A DNA stretch of 64,000 nt from Microbacterium trichothecenolyticum. GTDB lineage: Bacteria > Actinomycetota > Actinomycetes > Actinomycetales > Microbacteriaceae. The translations under genes and the position numbers were made by a program. The notes under the pieces were generated by a model, which was given only the letters and a program-made list of their open reading frames with translations, was not told the origin of the DNA and ran no database searches. Positions 18,530-26,954 of the stretch are shown one piece after another. The number at the start of each line of letters is the position of its first letter. The first letter of the stretch is position 1. The stretch spans positions 226,306 through 290,305 of the forward strand of contig NZ_JYJA01000036.1 in NCBI RefSeq assembly GCF_000956465.1. Reading direction: 5' to 3'.

Positions 18530-21500
18530 ATGGGTGCTGACCTCAGCAGTGTGCCGTTCGACGCACGCAAGGATCACTCCGGCGTCGTGCTGCAGCAGGG
18601 CCGTCTGCTGTTGGACGGCGATTGGAACGAGCTGGTCGCCATCCTCGAGCGGCGGCTGCGCGCGAACGTCGCCGACCTGGACGGACCCGGGCCGCAGACC
18701 GGCATCCAGGGGACGGCCGCGGTGTCGAAGGTGGCCCCGGACGCCTTCAGGCTGGCGATCGCGGGCGGGGATCTCGCGATCGGCCGAGGGCGGCTGTACG
18801 TCGACGGTCTCGTCGCCGAGAACCACGGCGCCGAACCCGGCGACACGTTCGATCCGATCCTCGCCGAATCGGTGGGGCCCGACACCGTGACCTATTCGGC
18901 GCAGCCGTACCTGCCCGCCCCACCGGATCTCCCCGCCGACGGCACCCACCTCGTGTACCTCGACGTATGGCCGCGCGAGGTCACACACCTCGAGGAGCCG
19001 GGCCTGATCGAGCCGGCGATCGGCGTCGACACCACGGCGCGCACGCAGACGGTGTGGCAGGTGAAGCACTTCGCCGTCCCCGCGGGCACGACGTGCGGGA
19101 CCCCCGACGACGACATCGAGGGGTGGACCGCGTTGACCGCGGCCTCCGGCGCACGGCTCACGGTGGAGACGATCTCGGTCGCCGACGGCGACCCGTGCGA
19201 GCTGCCGCCGACCGGCGGGTACCGCGGGCTCGAGCACCAGACGTACCGGATCGAGATCCACGACCCCGGCGAACCGGGAACCGCGTCGTTCAAGTGGTCG
19301 CGCGACAACGGGTCCGTGGCGAGCGCCGTCGTCGAGGTCCTGGACGCCGGCGCCGCGGTGCGCCCCGCGTCGTTGGGCCGAGACGACGTGCTGGGCTTCC
19401 ACGACGGCGACTGGGTCGAGGTCGTCGACGACCACCGCGAGCTGCGGGGCGAGCCCGGCGAGCTGCGCCGCATCGAGGTCGACGACGCCGAGGGGACGAT
19501 CGCCTTCGCCGGGTCGGCGCTGCCCGCCGACCTCCAGCTGACGATCGACGAGGCGGCCGAGCGCCACCTCCGCGTGCGCCGCTGGGATCAGGTAGGCGTC
19601 GTCAAGAACACCGCGGGCGGCACGGTCGTCGACCTCGACCAGGCCGCCGCGACCGGCGCGATCCCGGTTCCGGGGACGGCGGCCGATCGGATCGTGCTCG
19701 AGCACGGGCTCGTCGTCGGCTTCTCCTCCGCCGGCGGAGCGTTCCGCACCGGCGACCACTGGATCGTGCCCGCACGAGCGGCGGATGCCGCGGGCGACAT
19801 CTCGGGTGCGGACCCGCTGCTCGATGCAGCGCCGCCACTCGGCATCCATCACCACTACGTCCGGCTCGGCATCCTCACCTCAGGGGGTGTCACCGACTGC
19901 CGGCCGAAGTGGCCGACGCCCGGTGAAGGCAACTGCGACGAGTGCGGCTGCGAGTGCACCGTCTGCGTGACGCCGGTGTCGCATGTCAGCGGCGAGCTCA
20001 CCATCCAGGACGCGGTCGACAAGGTCAAGGCCGCCGGCGGCGGCACCGTCTGCCTCGCGATCGGGCTGTACCCGCTCCGTGAGCCGGTGCGCGTCGACGG
20101 TGCGACGTCGCTGCGCATCCGCGGACAGGGCGCCGGATCCATCGTCGTGGCGTCGGCCTCGGACGGGTTCGTCGTCACCAAGAGCAGGTTCGTCACGATC
20201 GAGGATCTCGCGGTCCTCGCCGCGAACGACTCCGCCGTGGTGCTCGACACGACGGTCGCGGCAAGGGTGGAGCGCGTCACCGCCCTCGTCCTCGCGCAGG
20301 AGGGCCCGTCGCGATCCGCCATCGCGCTCGCCGGGACCGCGCTGCTCACCACCCTGCGCGACAACATCGTCGCCGGTCCGACCGGCATCGGCCATGCAGG
20401 CGCCGGCGCGGAGGATCGGCGACGTGTGCTGCTCGTCGCCGAGTTCGAGGCGAGCGACAACATCGTCATCGGCCGCGACTTCGGGATGCGGCTCGACGGC
20501 ACCACCGCGTTCCTGCTCGCCAACCGCGTCGCCGACAACACCGTCATCCGGGCGCGCGAAGGCGGCATCGTCGCCACCGGCTTCGTCTATCCCAGCACGG
20601 TCATCCCCGGCAGCTCCTTCGCGATCGAGGACAACACGGTGATCGTCGGCGGCACCGGGATCTCGGTCTCGGAGGGCGGATTCGCGATCACCCGCAACCA
20701 GATCGGCGCGCCGCGCTCCGACCAGCCGGCTCGCACCGACGGCATCGCCATCGTGCCGACACCGCCGGGCGAGCTCGTGCGCGACGTGGTGCGCATCGAC
20801 GGCAATCGCGTCCGCGGCGTGGGCGGCCACGGCATCGTCGACTACGCGTCGGTGCAGACGCTCGAGGTCACCCACAACCGCGTGGAGCTCGCCCAGCACG
20901 GCATCGTCATCGACGAGAAGGCCGCGGTCGAGATCGCCACGGTCTCGGGGAACACGCTGATGGACATCGGCTCCCGCGACACCGACGAGGCGGCGGGGGT
21001 CTTCGCGATCCGCGTCGTCAACGCCGCGCACGCCTCCGTCGAATCGAACACCGTGCGCGGTGTCGGCACGGCGCGCAGCATGGGCAGCGAATCGATCGGG
21101 ATCGACGTCGTCGCCGTCGCAGAGTCGCTCGTCGCAGGCAACACCGTGGAGCGCGTGGGTCCGGTCGACGGCGGCCGCGGTGAGATCGGCATCGCCGTGC
21201 GTGGATTCGCGCGCTCCCAGATCGAGGGCAACGCGTCGCGCAGGTACCCCGCGGACCCCGATTTCGACCCCAACGGCGGTCGCTTCATCGGACTGCTCGT
21301 CGGCAGCGGCGACGACCGCGACCTCGAGCTCGGCCTCACGAAAGCGGGCGGCATCGTGACCGGACTCGGCCCGTTGGTCTTCGGAGTCGCCGCGGCGGCG
21401 GCGGTCGGATCTGCCCGCATCGTCGCCCCGCTCGTGACCGTCGACGCGAACATCGTCGCCGGTGGCGCCGGCGACGCGCCGCCCGCGATGATCATCGGGC

Positions 21501-21748
21501 TGCGCGGCGATGCGATCGTCACCTCGAACCAGATCCGCGGCAACCGGGAGTTCGGCACGACCGCCCTCCGCCTGCGCGCGGAGACCGGCGCCGTCGCCCA
21601 GAACCGGTTCTGGGGCGGCAGAGAGCCCACGGCCGACCTGTTCCTCTCGGGGGCGTCGGTCCTCGGCAACATCTCGACAGGGATCCTGTTCCTCAACGGC
21701 GCGCCCGTCCCCCCGCCGTGGGACGCCCTCAACGTCATCGGCATCTGA
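18530..21748 (+). CDS. DUF6519-type N-terminus fused to a long parallel beta-helix; candidate baseplate spike or fibre
   Basis: The 1072-aa protein starts with GADLSSVPFDARKDHSGVVL and QQGRLLLDGDWNELVAILER, a start I know from DUF6519 proteins next to eCIS and other tail-like clusters. At residues 469-479 five cysteines lie in eleven residues (CDECGCECTVC). From about residue 485 to the end the sequence is a long right-handed beta-helix of NosD/pectate-lyase style, with repeated turns such as RIRGQGAGSIVVASASDG and VEDNTV-like coils. It has no signal peptide. A structural fibre or host-binding role is inferred from its place at the end of the baseplate genes. A purine-rich ribosome site (GGAAGAGGA) precedes the ATG. 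Confidence 0.8.
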   Translation: MGADLSSVPFDARKDHSGVVLQQGRLLLDGDWNELVAILERRLRANVADLDGPGPQTGIQGTAAVSKVAPDAFRLAIAGGDLAIGRGRLYVDGLVAENHGAEPGDTFDPILAESVGPDTVTYSAQPYLPAPPDLPADGTHLVYLDVWPREVTHLEEPGLIEPAIGVDTTARTQTVWQVKHFAVPAGTTCGTPDDDIEGWTALTAASGARLTVETISVADGDPCELPPTGGYRGLEHQTYRIEIHDPGEPGTASFKWSRDNGSVASAVVEVLDAGAAVRPASLGRDDVLGFHDGDWVEVVDDHRELRGEPGELRRIEVDDAEGTIAFAGSALPADLQLTIDEAAERHLRVRRWDQVGVVKNTAGGTVVDLDQAAATGAIPVPGTAADRIVLEHGLVVGFSSAGGAFRTGDHWIVPARAADAAGDISGADPLLDAAPPLGIHHHYVRLGILTSGGVTDCRPKWPTPGEGNCDECGCECTVCVTPVSHVSGELTIQDAVDKVKAAGGGTVCLAIGLYPLREPVRVDGATSLRIRGQGAGSIVVASASDGFVVTKSRFVTIEDLAVLAANDSAVVLDTTVAARVERVTALVLAQEGPSRSAIALAGTALLTTLRDNIVAGPTGIGHAGAGAEDRRRVLLVAEFEASDNIVIGRDFGMRLDGTTAFLLANRVADNTVIRAREGGIVATGFVYPSTVIPGSSFAIEDNTVIVGGTGISVSEGGFAITRNQIGAPRSDQPARTDGIAIVPTPPGELVRDVVRIDGNRVRGVGGHGIVDYASVQTLEVTHNRVELAQHGIVIDEKAAVEIATVSGNTLMDIGSRDTDEAAGVFAIRVVNAAHASVESNTVRGVGTARSMGSESIGIDVVAVAESLVAGNTVERVGPVDGGRGEIGIAVRGFARSQIEGNASRRYPADPDFDPNGGRFIGLLVGSGDDRDLELGLTKAGGIVTGLGPLVFGVAAAAAVGSARIVAPLVTVDANIVAGGAGDAPPAMIIGLRGDAIVTSNQIRGNREFGTTALRLRAETGAVAQNRFWGGREPTADLFLSGASVLGNISTGILFLNGAPVPPPWDALNVIGI

Positions 21749-21761
21749 GAGAGGCAGCATC

Positions 21762-22151
21762 ATGACTCCCACGTCCAAGCCCAAGCCTCAGCCCAAGCCC
21801 CGCCGCCGGTCGAAGGCTGACGAGGCGCCGCGCGAGGATCGCGTCGCCGACGATGCGGCCGTCACCGCGCTGCTCGACGTGCTGACCGACAGCGTCGCGG
21901 CGTTGCCCGAAGTTCTCGAACGCGGCGAGGAGGCCCGCCGGGCTCGCGCCGAGTCAGCCCGCGGACTGCTCGGCTCCCGTGAGCTCAGGGCAGCGGCGCG
22001 ACGCGTGCCCGAACTCGGCACGAGCATCGAGTCAGCCCGCGCGGAGCTGGATCGTCAGGACGCGGCCGCCGAGCAGGCGCGGTCCCAGCTGCACGATGCG
22101 AGCAAGGAGTGGCTCACGGCCCTCAAGGCGCTGCGTGACCCCGGCGCATGA
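21762..22151 (+). CDS. Small coiled-coil protein at the end of the eCIS operon, unknown function
   Basis: The 129-aa protein begins with a Lys/Pro-rich tail (KPKPQPKPRRR) and continues as almost pure alpha helix rich in Ala, Glu and Arg, ending in WLTALKALRDPGA. It is likely a coiled coil. It lies 13 bases after the beta-helix gene and has a modest ribosome site (GAGAGGCAGC). I know no family for it. It could be a chaperone or anchoring factor for the fibre protein, but nothing in the sequence proves this. Confidence 0.65.
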   Translation: MTPTSKPKPQPKPRRRSKADEAPREDRVADDAAVTALLDVLTDSVAALPEVLERGEEARRARAESARGLLGSRELRAAARRVPELGTSIESARAELDRQDAAAEQARSQLHDASKEWLTALKALRDPGA

Positions 22152-22379
22152 CGCGGGGGTTGACCGGGGGGCCGACGCGAGAATGCCGGCGCCCCCGGTA
22201 GCCGCGAGCTCGGGACCCACGGCCGGGGTGCCGGACCGGGGCTCCGGCGCTATCCCCCACTGAAGAGACAACGCCCTAGGGAATCTATTACGCGAGTTTC
22301 GGGCGGCTTTCTGGAACGGGTTCACGGCGCAATATCGGGCCGGAGGTGAATGGCTGATCCGGGCCGATTTCGACGGCCA

Positions 22380-22420
22380 CGGGAGGACGGATGCCGCGGC
22401 CCGCGGCATCCGTCCTCCCG
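22380..22420. terminator. Perfect 20-bp inverted repeat, bidirectional terminator candidate
   Basis: The arms 22380-22399 and 22401-22420 are exact reverse complements and centre on one base. The arm contains GGATGCCGCGG. It lies between the end of the eCIS operon (22151) and the end of the GH1 gene (22440, minus), so it can stop both converging transcripts, although there is no long T run. I see no gene in 22152-22439; the stretch holds this hairpin and a GC-rich part (22175-22250) with weaker hairpins. Confidence 0.6.
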
Positions 22421-22439
22421 TTCCGGTGGAAACCGCCGC

Positions 22440-23654
22440 TCAGACGGCCAGCTCCACTCGAGGCGTCGCGGGGATCTCGTTCCGCTGCGCGAGCCCGCCC
22501 AGCCAGCCGAGACTCGGCTTCGGAGTGCGGGCGAACGTCTCGTGATCGACGGCGATGAGCCCGAACGTGGGCCGGAACGACCCCCACTCGTAGTTGTCGA
22601 GCAGCGACCAGTGCAGGTACCCGCGCACGTCGCAGCCGTCTGCGATGGCCTCGGCCATTCCCGCCAGTGCACCCGTCGTGTAATCGATGCGCCGGGCGTC
22701 GTCGGAGGTCGCCATCCCGTTCTCGGTGACGATCATGGGGACGCCGCCGGTGACCTCGCGGGTGTGGCGGAGCGCGTGACCCAGCGCCTCGGGGTAGTAC
22801 TCCCACCCGGTGAGCGTGCGCTCGGTGCCCTCGGGCCACTCCTGGGGGCCGTAGCCCAGCTCGTCGTCCGTCGGGCCGATGATCGTCCGCAGATACGACT
22901 GCACACCGATGAAGTCGTCGTTCCGCGACTGCTCGAGGAAGAAGTCCTCTCGCCAGTACTGCCACTCGTCGCGCTGCTTCTCCCACCCGGGCACCGCCTG
23001 GAACACCTGGTTCGCCACGGTCCATCCCGAGCGGATGCCGCCGACCCCGCGCAGGACCTCGGTCGAGGCGTGATGCGCGTCGGCGATCGCCTGGGCGACG
23101 AACGGCGACGGCCCGGGGAAGTTGACCCCGTTCTCGGTGTCGATGCGCGCCTCGGTCTGATTGACCATCATGTTCGGCTCGTTGATCGTGACGACGAGGT
23201 CGACGTCGTCGAGGATCGTGGCGGCGATCTCGGTGAAGCGCCGGAACCGGTCGGTGCTCTGCTCCGAGTACCAGCCGCCGGAGTGGTCCCACCACCGCGG
23301 GAAGGTGAAGTGGTGCAGCGTCACGATCGGCTGCACGCCGTGGTCGCGGCACGTGTCGATCATGCGACGGTAGTGCGCGAGCTGCGCCCGCGAGACCACC
23401 CCCTCCTCGGGCTCGATGCGCGACCACTCCAGTGAGAAGCGGTACGCGGTGAGCCCGGCATCGGCCAGCAGCGCGATGTCCTCGGGATAGCGGTGGTAGG
23501 AGTCGCACGCGTCACCCGACGGCTCCGGGATCTGCGTGCCCGGCGCGTACTCGTTCTCCCAGTGTCCGGTGTTGACGTTGCCGCCCTCGATCTGGTGACC
23601 GGCGGTGGCCGCTCCCCAGATGAACCCCTCGGGTGCGGCGATGACACTGCTCAT
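22440..23654 (-). CDS. Glycoside hydrolase family 1 beta-glucosidase-like enzyme
   Basis: The 404-aa cytoplasmic enzyme shows the GH1 hallmarks: FIWGAATAGHQIEGG near the N-terminus, the acid/base Glu159 in TINEP and the nucleophile Glu311 in VTENGM, plus WSLLDNYEWGSF near residue 350. It should hydrolyse beta-linked glycosides brought in by the ABC transporter encoded just upstream. The length is somewhat below the 440-480 residues common in GH1. The ATG at 23654 has a good ribosome site (GAAAGGAAC). It is the last gene of a four-gene minus-strand unit controlled presumably by the LacI-type regulator at 26955. Exact sugar specificity cannot be told. Confidence 0.92.
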   Translation of the reverse strand: MSSVIAAPEGFIWGAATAGHQIEGGNVNTGHWENEYAPGTQIPEPSGDACDSYHRYPEDIALLADAGLTAYRFSLEWSRIEPEEGVVSRAQLAHYRRMIDTCRDHGVQPIVTLHHFTFPRWWDHSGGWYSEQSTDRFRRFTEIAATILDDVDLVVTINEPNMMVNQTEARIDTENGVNFPGPSPFVAQAIADAHHASTEVLRGVGGIRSGWTVANQVFQAVPGWEKQRDEWQYWREDFFLEQSRNDDFIGVQSYLRTIIGPTDDELGYGPQEWPEGTERTLTGWEYYPEALGHALRHTREVTGGVPMIVTENGMATSDDARRIDYTTGALAGMAEAIADGCDVRGYLHWSLLDNYEWGSFRPTFGLIAVDHETFARTPKPSLGWLGGLAQRNEIPATPRVELAV

Positions 23655-23692
23655 GAATGCTGTTCCTTTCTTGTGGAGGTTGCGGGATCGGG

Positions 23693-24586
23693 TCACTTGA
23701 TCCCGGTGAGCGCGATGCCCTGGATGAAGTGGCGCTGCATCGCGATGAACAGGATGAGCACCGGGATGATGATGAGGAACGACCCCGCCATCTGCAGCCC
23801 GTAGTCGGACCCGTGCCCGCCGGCCTCGGCCGAGAAGAGCGCGAGCGACACCGGGAGGGTGTACATCGAGTCGTCCTGCGAGATGATCAGCGGCCACAGG
23901 AAGCTGTTCCACGAGCCCATGAACGTGAAGATCGCGAGGGTCGCCAGCGGCGCCTTGCACAGCGGCAGCACGATCTGGAAGAACGTGCGGAACTCCCCCG
24001 CGCCGTCGATCCGTGCCGCGTCCAGGAGCGAGTCCGGGATCTCGAGCATGAACTGCCGCATCAGGAAGACGCCGAAGGCGCCGACCATGCCCGGCAGGAT
24101 CAGCCCCCAGTAGGTGTTGACCATGCCGAGGTTCGCCACCAGGACGAACTGCGGGATCAGCGTGACGATGCCGGGCACGAACAGCGTCGCCAGCACGACG
24201 ACGATGATGACGTTCTTGCCCCGGAAGTTCATCTTCGCGAGCGCCCAGCCCACCATCGACGAGAACAGCAGCGTCGTGGCGACGGTCACGACCGCGAGGA
24301 ACACCGAGTTGAAGAACGGCCGGAGGATGTCGAACTCGAACAGCCACGCACGGAAGTTGTCGAGCGTGGGATGCTGCGGCCACCAGGTGACCGGGCGCGC
24401 CATGATCTCGGCCTTGGTCTTGAAAGCGCCGAGCACCATCCAGACGAACGGCAGGACGGTAGCGGCCAGGCCGACCGAGAGGACGGCCGGCACGGCGAGG
24501 TTGCCCCACCGGATGGGCTTGCGCGGTGCCCGTGTGGGTGTGCTCACCGTGTCGGTTGCGGCGGGTCTTTCGAGCGTTGTCGTCAT
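23693..24586 (-). CDS. Carbohydrate ABC transporter permease (MalG-type)
   Basis: The 297-aa membrane protein has about six predicted transmembrane segments and the EAA loop of sugar permeases (DSLLDAARIDGAGEFRTFF) that docks on the ATPase. The N-terminal 30 residues are cytoplasmic and Thr/Pro-rich. The ATG at 24586 was chosen because it sits one base after the stop of the partner permease; longer in-frame starts would run deep into that gene. No ATPase gene is present in the unit, so a shared MsmK/UgpC-type ATPase encoded elsewhere is expected. Confidence 0.92.
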   Translation of the reverse strand: MTTTLERPAATDTVSTPTRAPRKPIRWGNLAVPAVLSVGLAATVLPFVWMVLGAFKTKAEIMARPVTWWPQHPTLDNFRAWLFEFDILRPFFNSVFLAVVTVATTLLFSSMVGWALAKMNFRGKNVIIVVVLATLFVPGIVTLIPQFVLVANLGMVNTYWGLILPGMVGAFGVFLMRQFMLEIPDSLLDAARIDGAGEFRTFFQIVLPLCKAPLATLAIFTFMGSWNSFLWPLIISQDDSMYTLPVSLALFSAEAGGHGSDYGLQMAGSFLIIIPVLILFIAMQRHFIQGIALTGIK

Positions 24587-24587
24587 G

Positions 24588-25514
24588 TCAGGTCCTCTGA
24601 CGGAAGAAGCGGAACTGGATGATCGCGAGGATGCCGACGAGCGCGAACAGCACATAGGCTCCCGCGGCGCCCACCGAGTAATTGCCGTACTTGAACTGGT
24701 TGTAGACCTGGAGGGCGATCGAGGTGGTCGACTCCAGCGGGCCGCCGTTGGTCATGACGAAGGGCTCGTCGAAGAACTGCATATAGCCGGTGGTCACGAG
24801 GATCGTGTTCAGCAGGATCGTCGGCATCATCATCGGAATGGTGATGCGGAAGAACTTCTGGACCGCATTCGCACCGTCGATCGACGCGGCCTCGTTGACA
24901 TCGGCGGGGATGCCCCGCAGCCCCGCGAGGAAGATCACCATCGACGCGCCGATGTTGCGCCAGATGGCCATGATCGTGATCGCCAGCAGCGCGGTGTTCG
25001 GATCGCTCAGCCAGTTCGGCCCCGAGATCCCGACCCAGCCGAGGATCGTGTTGAGGACGCCGGTGTTCTGATACATGATCCGCCACACGACCGCCACGGC
25101 GACGATCGTCGTGATGACCGGCGTGTAGTAGCCCACGCGGAAGAACGTGGCCGCCCGGCGACTCACCGAGTTCAGCAGCACCGCCAGTACGAGCGCGAGG
25201 AACAGCGTTGCGGGGACGCCGACCACGACGAACATCAGCGTGTTGAACAGCGCCCGCTGGAAGGACGGGTCGGTGAGCACCGCGACGAAGTTCTCGAATC
25301 CGACGAAGTTGACGTTGAACGGGTTGCGGATGTCCCGCGCGCGAAGATCCGTGAACGCCATCGCCAGGGAGCTGACGAGCGGGATGAGCCCGAACACGCC
25401 GAACGTCAGGACGAACGGGGCGACGAAGACCCAGGCGATGGCGGCGGAGCGCCGCCGCTGCGCGGCCAGGGAAGCAACCTTCCCCGGCCGCGCCGCCTGA
25501 ACGGATGTCACCAC
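24588..25514 (-). CDS. Carbohydrate ABC transporter permease (MalF-type)
   Basis: The 308-aa protein has six or seven transmembrane segments, a first loop with FTDLRARDIRNPFNVNFVGF and the EAA motif in DVNEAASIDGANAVQKFFR. It forms the heteromeric pore with the MalG-type partner. Two GTG codons stand in tandem at 25514 and 25511; the second overlaps the stop of the binding-protein gene as GTGA, so the true start may be either. It is co-transcribed with its neighbours. Confidence 0.92.
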   Translation of the reverse strand: MVTSVQAARPGKVASLAAQRRRSAAIAWVFVAPFVLTFGVFGLIPLVSSLAMAFTDLRARDIRNPFNVNFVGFENFVAVLTDPSFQRALFNTLMFVVVGVPATLFLALVLAVLLNSVSRRAATFFRVGYYTPVITTIVAVAVVWRIMYQNTGVLNTILGWVGISGPNWLSDPNTALLAITIMAIWRNIGASMVIFLAGLRGIPADVNEAASIDGANAVQKFFRITIPMMMPTILLNTILVTTGYMQFFDEPFVMTNGGPLESTTSIALQVYNQFKYGNYSVGAAGAYVLFALVGILAIIQFRFFRQRT

Positions 25515-26791
25515 CCGAAGCCGATCGTGTCGGCCTGCGCCTGGATCTCCTTCGCCGCGTCGGCGCTCGAGATCTCACCGCGGGCGACCTGCTCCGAGTA
25601 CTTGCTGATGAGGTCCGAGATCTGCGACCACGCCGGGTAGTTCGGCGTCGCCACCGTGTTCTGCAGCTGCTCCGTGAGCGTCTTGGTCACCGGGTTGTCC
25701 TGGATCGGTGCGTAGTCCCCCGCCGCGATGTTGGCCGGGAGCTCACCCTGCAGGTCGTACCACGCCTCCTGCTGCTCCTGCGCGCTCATCCACGACAGCA
25801 GCGACCATGCCGCCGACTTGTTGTCGGACGCCGAGAACACACCCAGGTTGCCGCCGCCGATGTACTGGTCGTTGTTCCCGCCGGGACCGGCCGGCGAGAC
25901 GGTGTAGCCGACGGAGTCCATCGTGAATCCCTCGGGTGCAGTGCCCTTCTCGATCTCCTCCTGGTAGATGTCGAGCATCCACGGACCCGAGATGAACATC
26001 GGCGTCCCGCCGTTCTCGAACGTCGCGTCGGTGTCGCCCATCGGCGCCTCGCCGCGCTGGAAGTAGCCGCCGTAGTAGTCGAGGGCCTCGATGAACTCGG
26101 GGGTGTCGATCGTCCACGCGTCGCCGTCGGTCATCGAACCGCCGGCCTGCGCGTCGAACGGCACGATGACCTGCGCGGGCTGTTCGGTGGGCTTGGGCAG
26201 GCTGAAGCCGAAGGTGCCGCCGGGGCGCGAGGCGAACGCCGCCGACATCGCCTGTGTCTCCTCCCACGTCGTGGGCGCCGAGAGGCCGAGCTCGGCCGCG
26301 ATGTCGGCGCGGTAGAAGAGGAAGCGGGTTTCGACGTACCACGGCATCGCGTACAGGTCGGTCTCGCCGGCCACGGAGTCCACGGCGGCCGGGTAGAAGT
26401 CGTCGGTGTCGTAGACGCCGTCCGGGACGGCGTCGAAGGCGCCCATTCCGATGACGGTCGCGGTCTGGTCGGCGCCGGTCATGATGATGTCCGGTCCCTT
26501 GCCGGCCGCCGTCGCCGTCTGCGCCTTCGTGATCACCTGGTCCCACGGCACGTCCGTGACCTTGATGCTGGCGTCCGGGTTGGCCTTCAGCCAGTCCTTG
26601 GTGAGCTTCTCCAGGTTGTCGGCGTGGCCGCCTGCCGTCCAGATCTCGACGACGCCGGACGCCTTGCCCTCCGCGGCCGGGGCGACCGACGATCCCTCGG
26701 CGGCGCCGTCCGCGCCGCGACCGCAACCGGACAGGACCAGGACGGCGCCCAGCGCCATCGCAGTGATCGCCGTGACTCGCATCCCTTGCAT
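25508..26791 (-). CDS. Sugar-binding lipoprotein of the ABC transporter
   Basis: The 427-aa protein begins with a short basic stretch, a hydrophobic segment and the lipobox LSGC, with Cys23 as the lipidated residue. The mature part is a typical extracellular solute-binding protein family 1 fold, with segments such as WDQVITKAQTATAAGKGPDI and ENGGTPMFISGPWMLDIYQ. It captures the sugar outside the membrane and delivers it to the two permeases. The ATG at 26791 is preferred to one two codons earlier because GAAGGAG lies five bases upstream. It is the first gene of the unit and faces the LacI-type gene. Confidence 0.93.
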   Translation of the reverse strand: MQGMRVTAITAMALGAVLVLSGCGRGADGAAEGSSVAPAAEGKASGVVEIWTAGGHADNLEKLTKDWLKANPDASIKVTDVPWDQVITKAQTATAAGKGPDIIMTGADQTATVIGMGAFDAVPDGVYDTDDFYPAAVDSVAGETDLYAMPWYVETRFLFYRADIAAELGLSAPTTWEETQAMSAAFASRPGGTFGFSLPKPTEQPAQVIVPFDAQAGGSMTDGDAWTIDTPEFIEALDYYGGYFQRGEAPMGDTDATFENGGTPMFISGPWMLDIYQEEIEKGTAPEGFTMDSVGYTVSPAGPGGNNDQYIGGGNLGVFSASDNKSAAWSLLSWMSAQEQQEAWYDLQGELPANIAAGDYAPIQDNPVTKTLTEQLQNTVATPNYPAWSQISDLISKYSEQVARGEISSADAAKEIQAQADTIGFGW

Positions 26792-26809
26792 GCTCACTCC
26801 TTCGTGTGT

Positions 26810-26836
26810 TTTCGATACGAAAGCTCGAAATTTCGT
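26810..26836. promoter_or_regulatory. Operator-like array of CGAAA/TTTCG half sites upstream of the sugar-uptake unit
   Basis: Four half sites lie within 26 bases: TTTCG 26810-26814, CGAAA 26818-26822, CGAAA 26826-26830 and TTTCG 26831-26835. The last two form the perfect palindrome CGAAATTTCG, and the first two make TTTCG-ATA-CGAAA. The array ends 19 bases upstream of the binding-protein start. It is a good candidate site for the divergent LacI-family repressor, whose relatives bind such palindromes. Binding is inferred. Confidence 0.5.
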
Positions 26837-26954
26837 GCCTCAGAGTGAGACTATAGAGCGATGGATGGGCGGGAGTCCAGCGAAGGTCGAAGAATCGACC
26901 ACCGATCGTCGTCGATTGCCGCTAGCATTTTCGGAAAGTTGATCCGGAGGAACA

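Noticed and set aside
19880..21784. Minus-strand open frame of over 600 codons opposite the beta-helix gene
   Set aside because: It is antisense to a protein with clear DUF6519-like and beta-helix features and has no ribosome site or recognisable domain.
1..22151. Prophage interpretation of the tail gene block
   Set aside because: No terminase, portal, capsid, lysis or integrase genes appear, while the AAA+ ATPase and DUF4157 proteins are eCIS markers. The left part is outside the window, so this rests on what can be seen.
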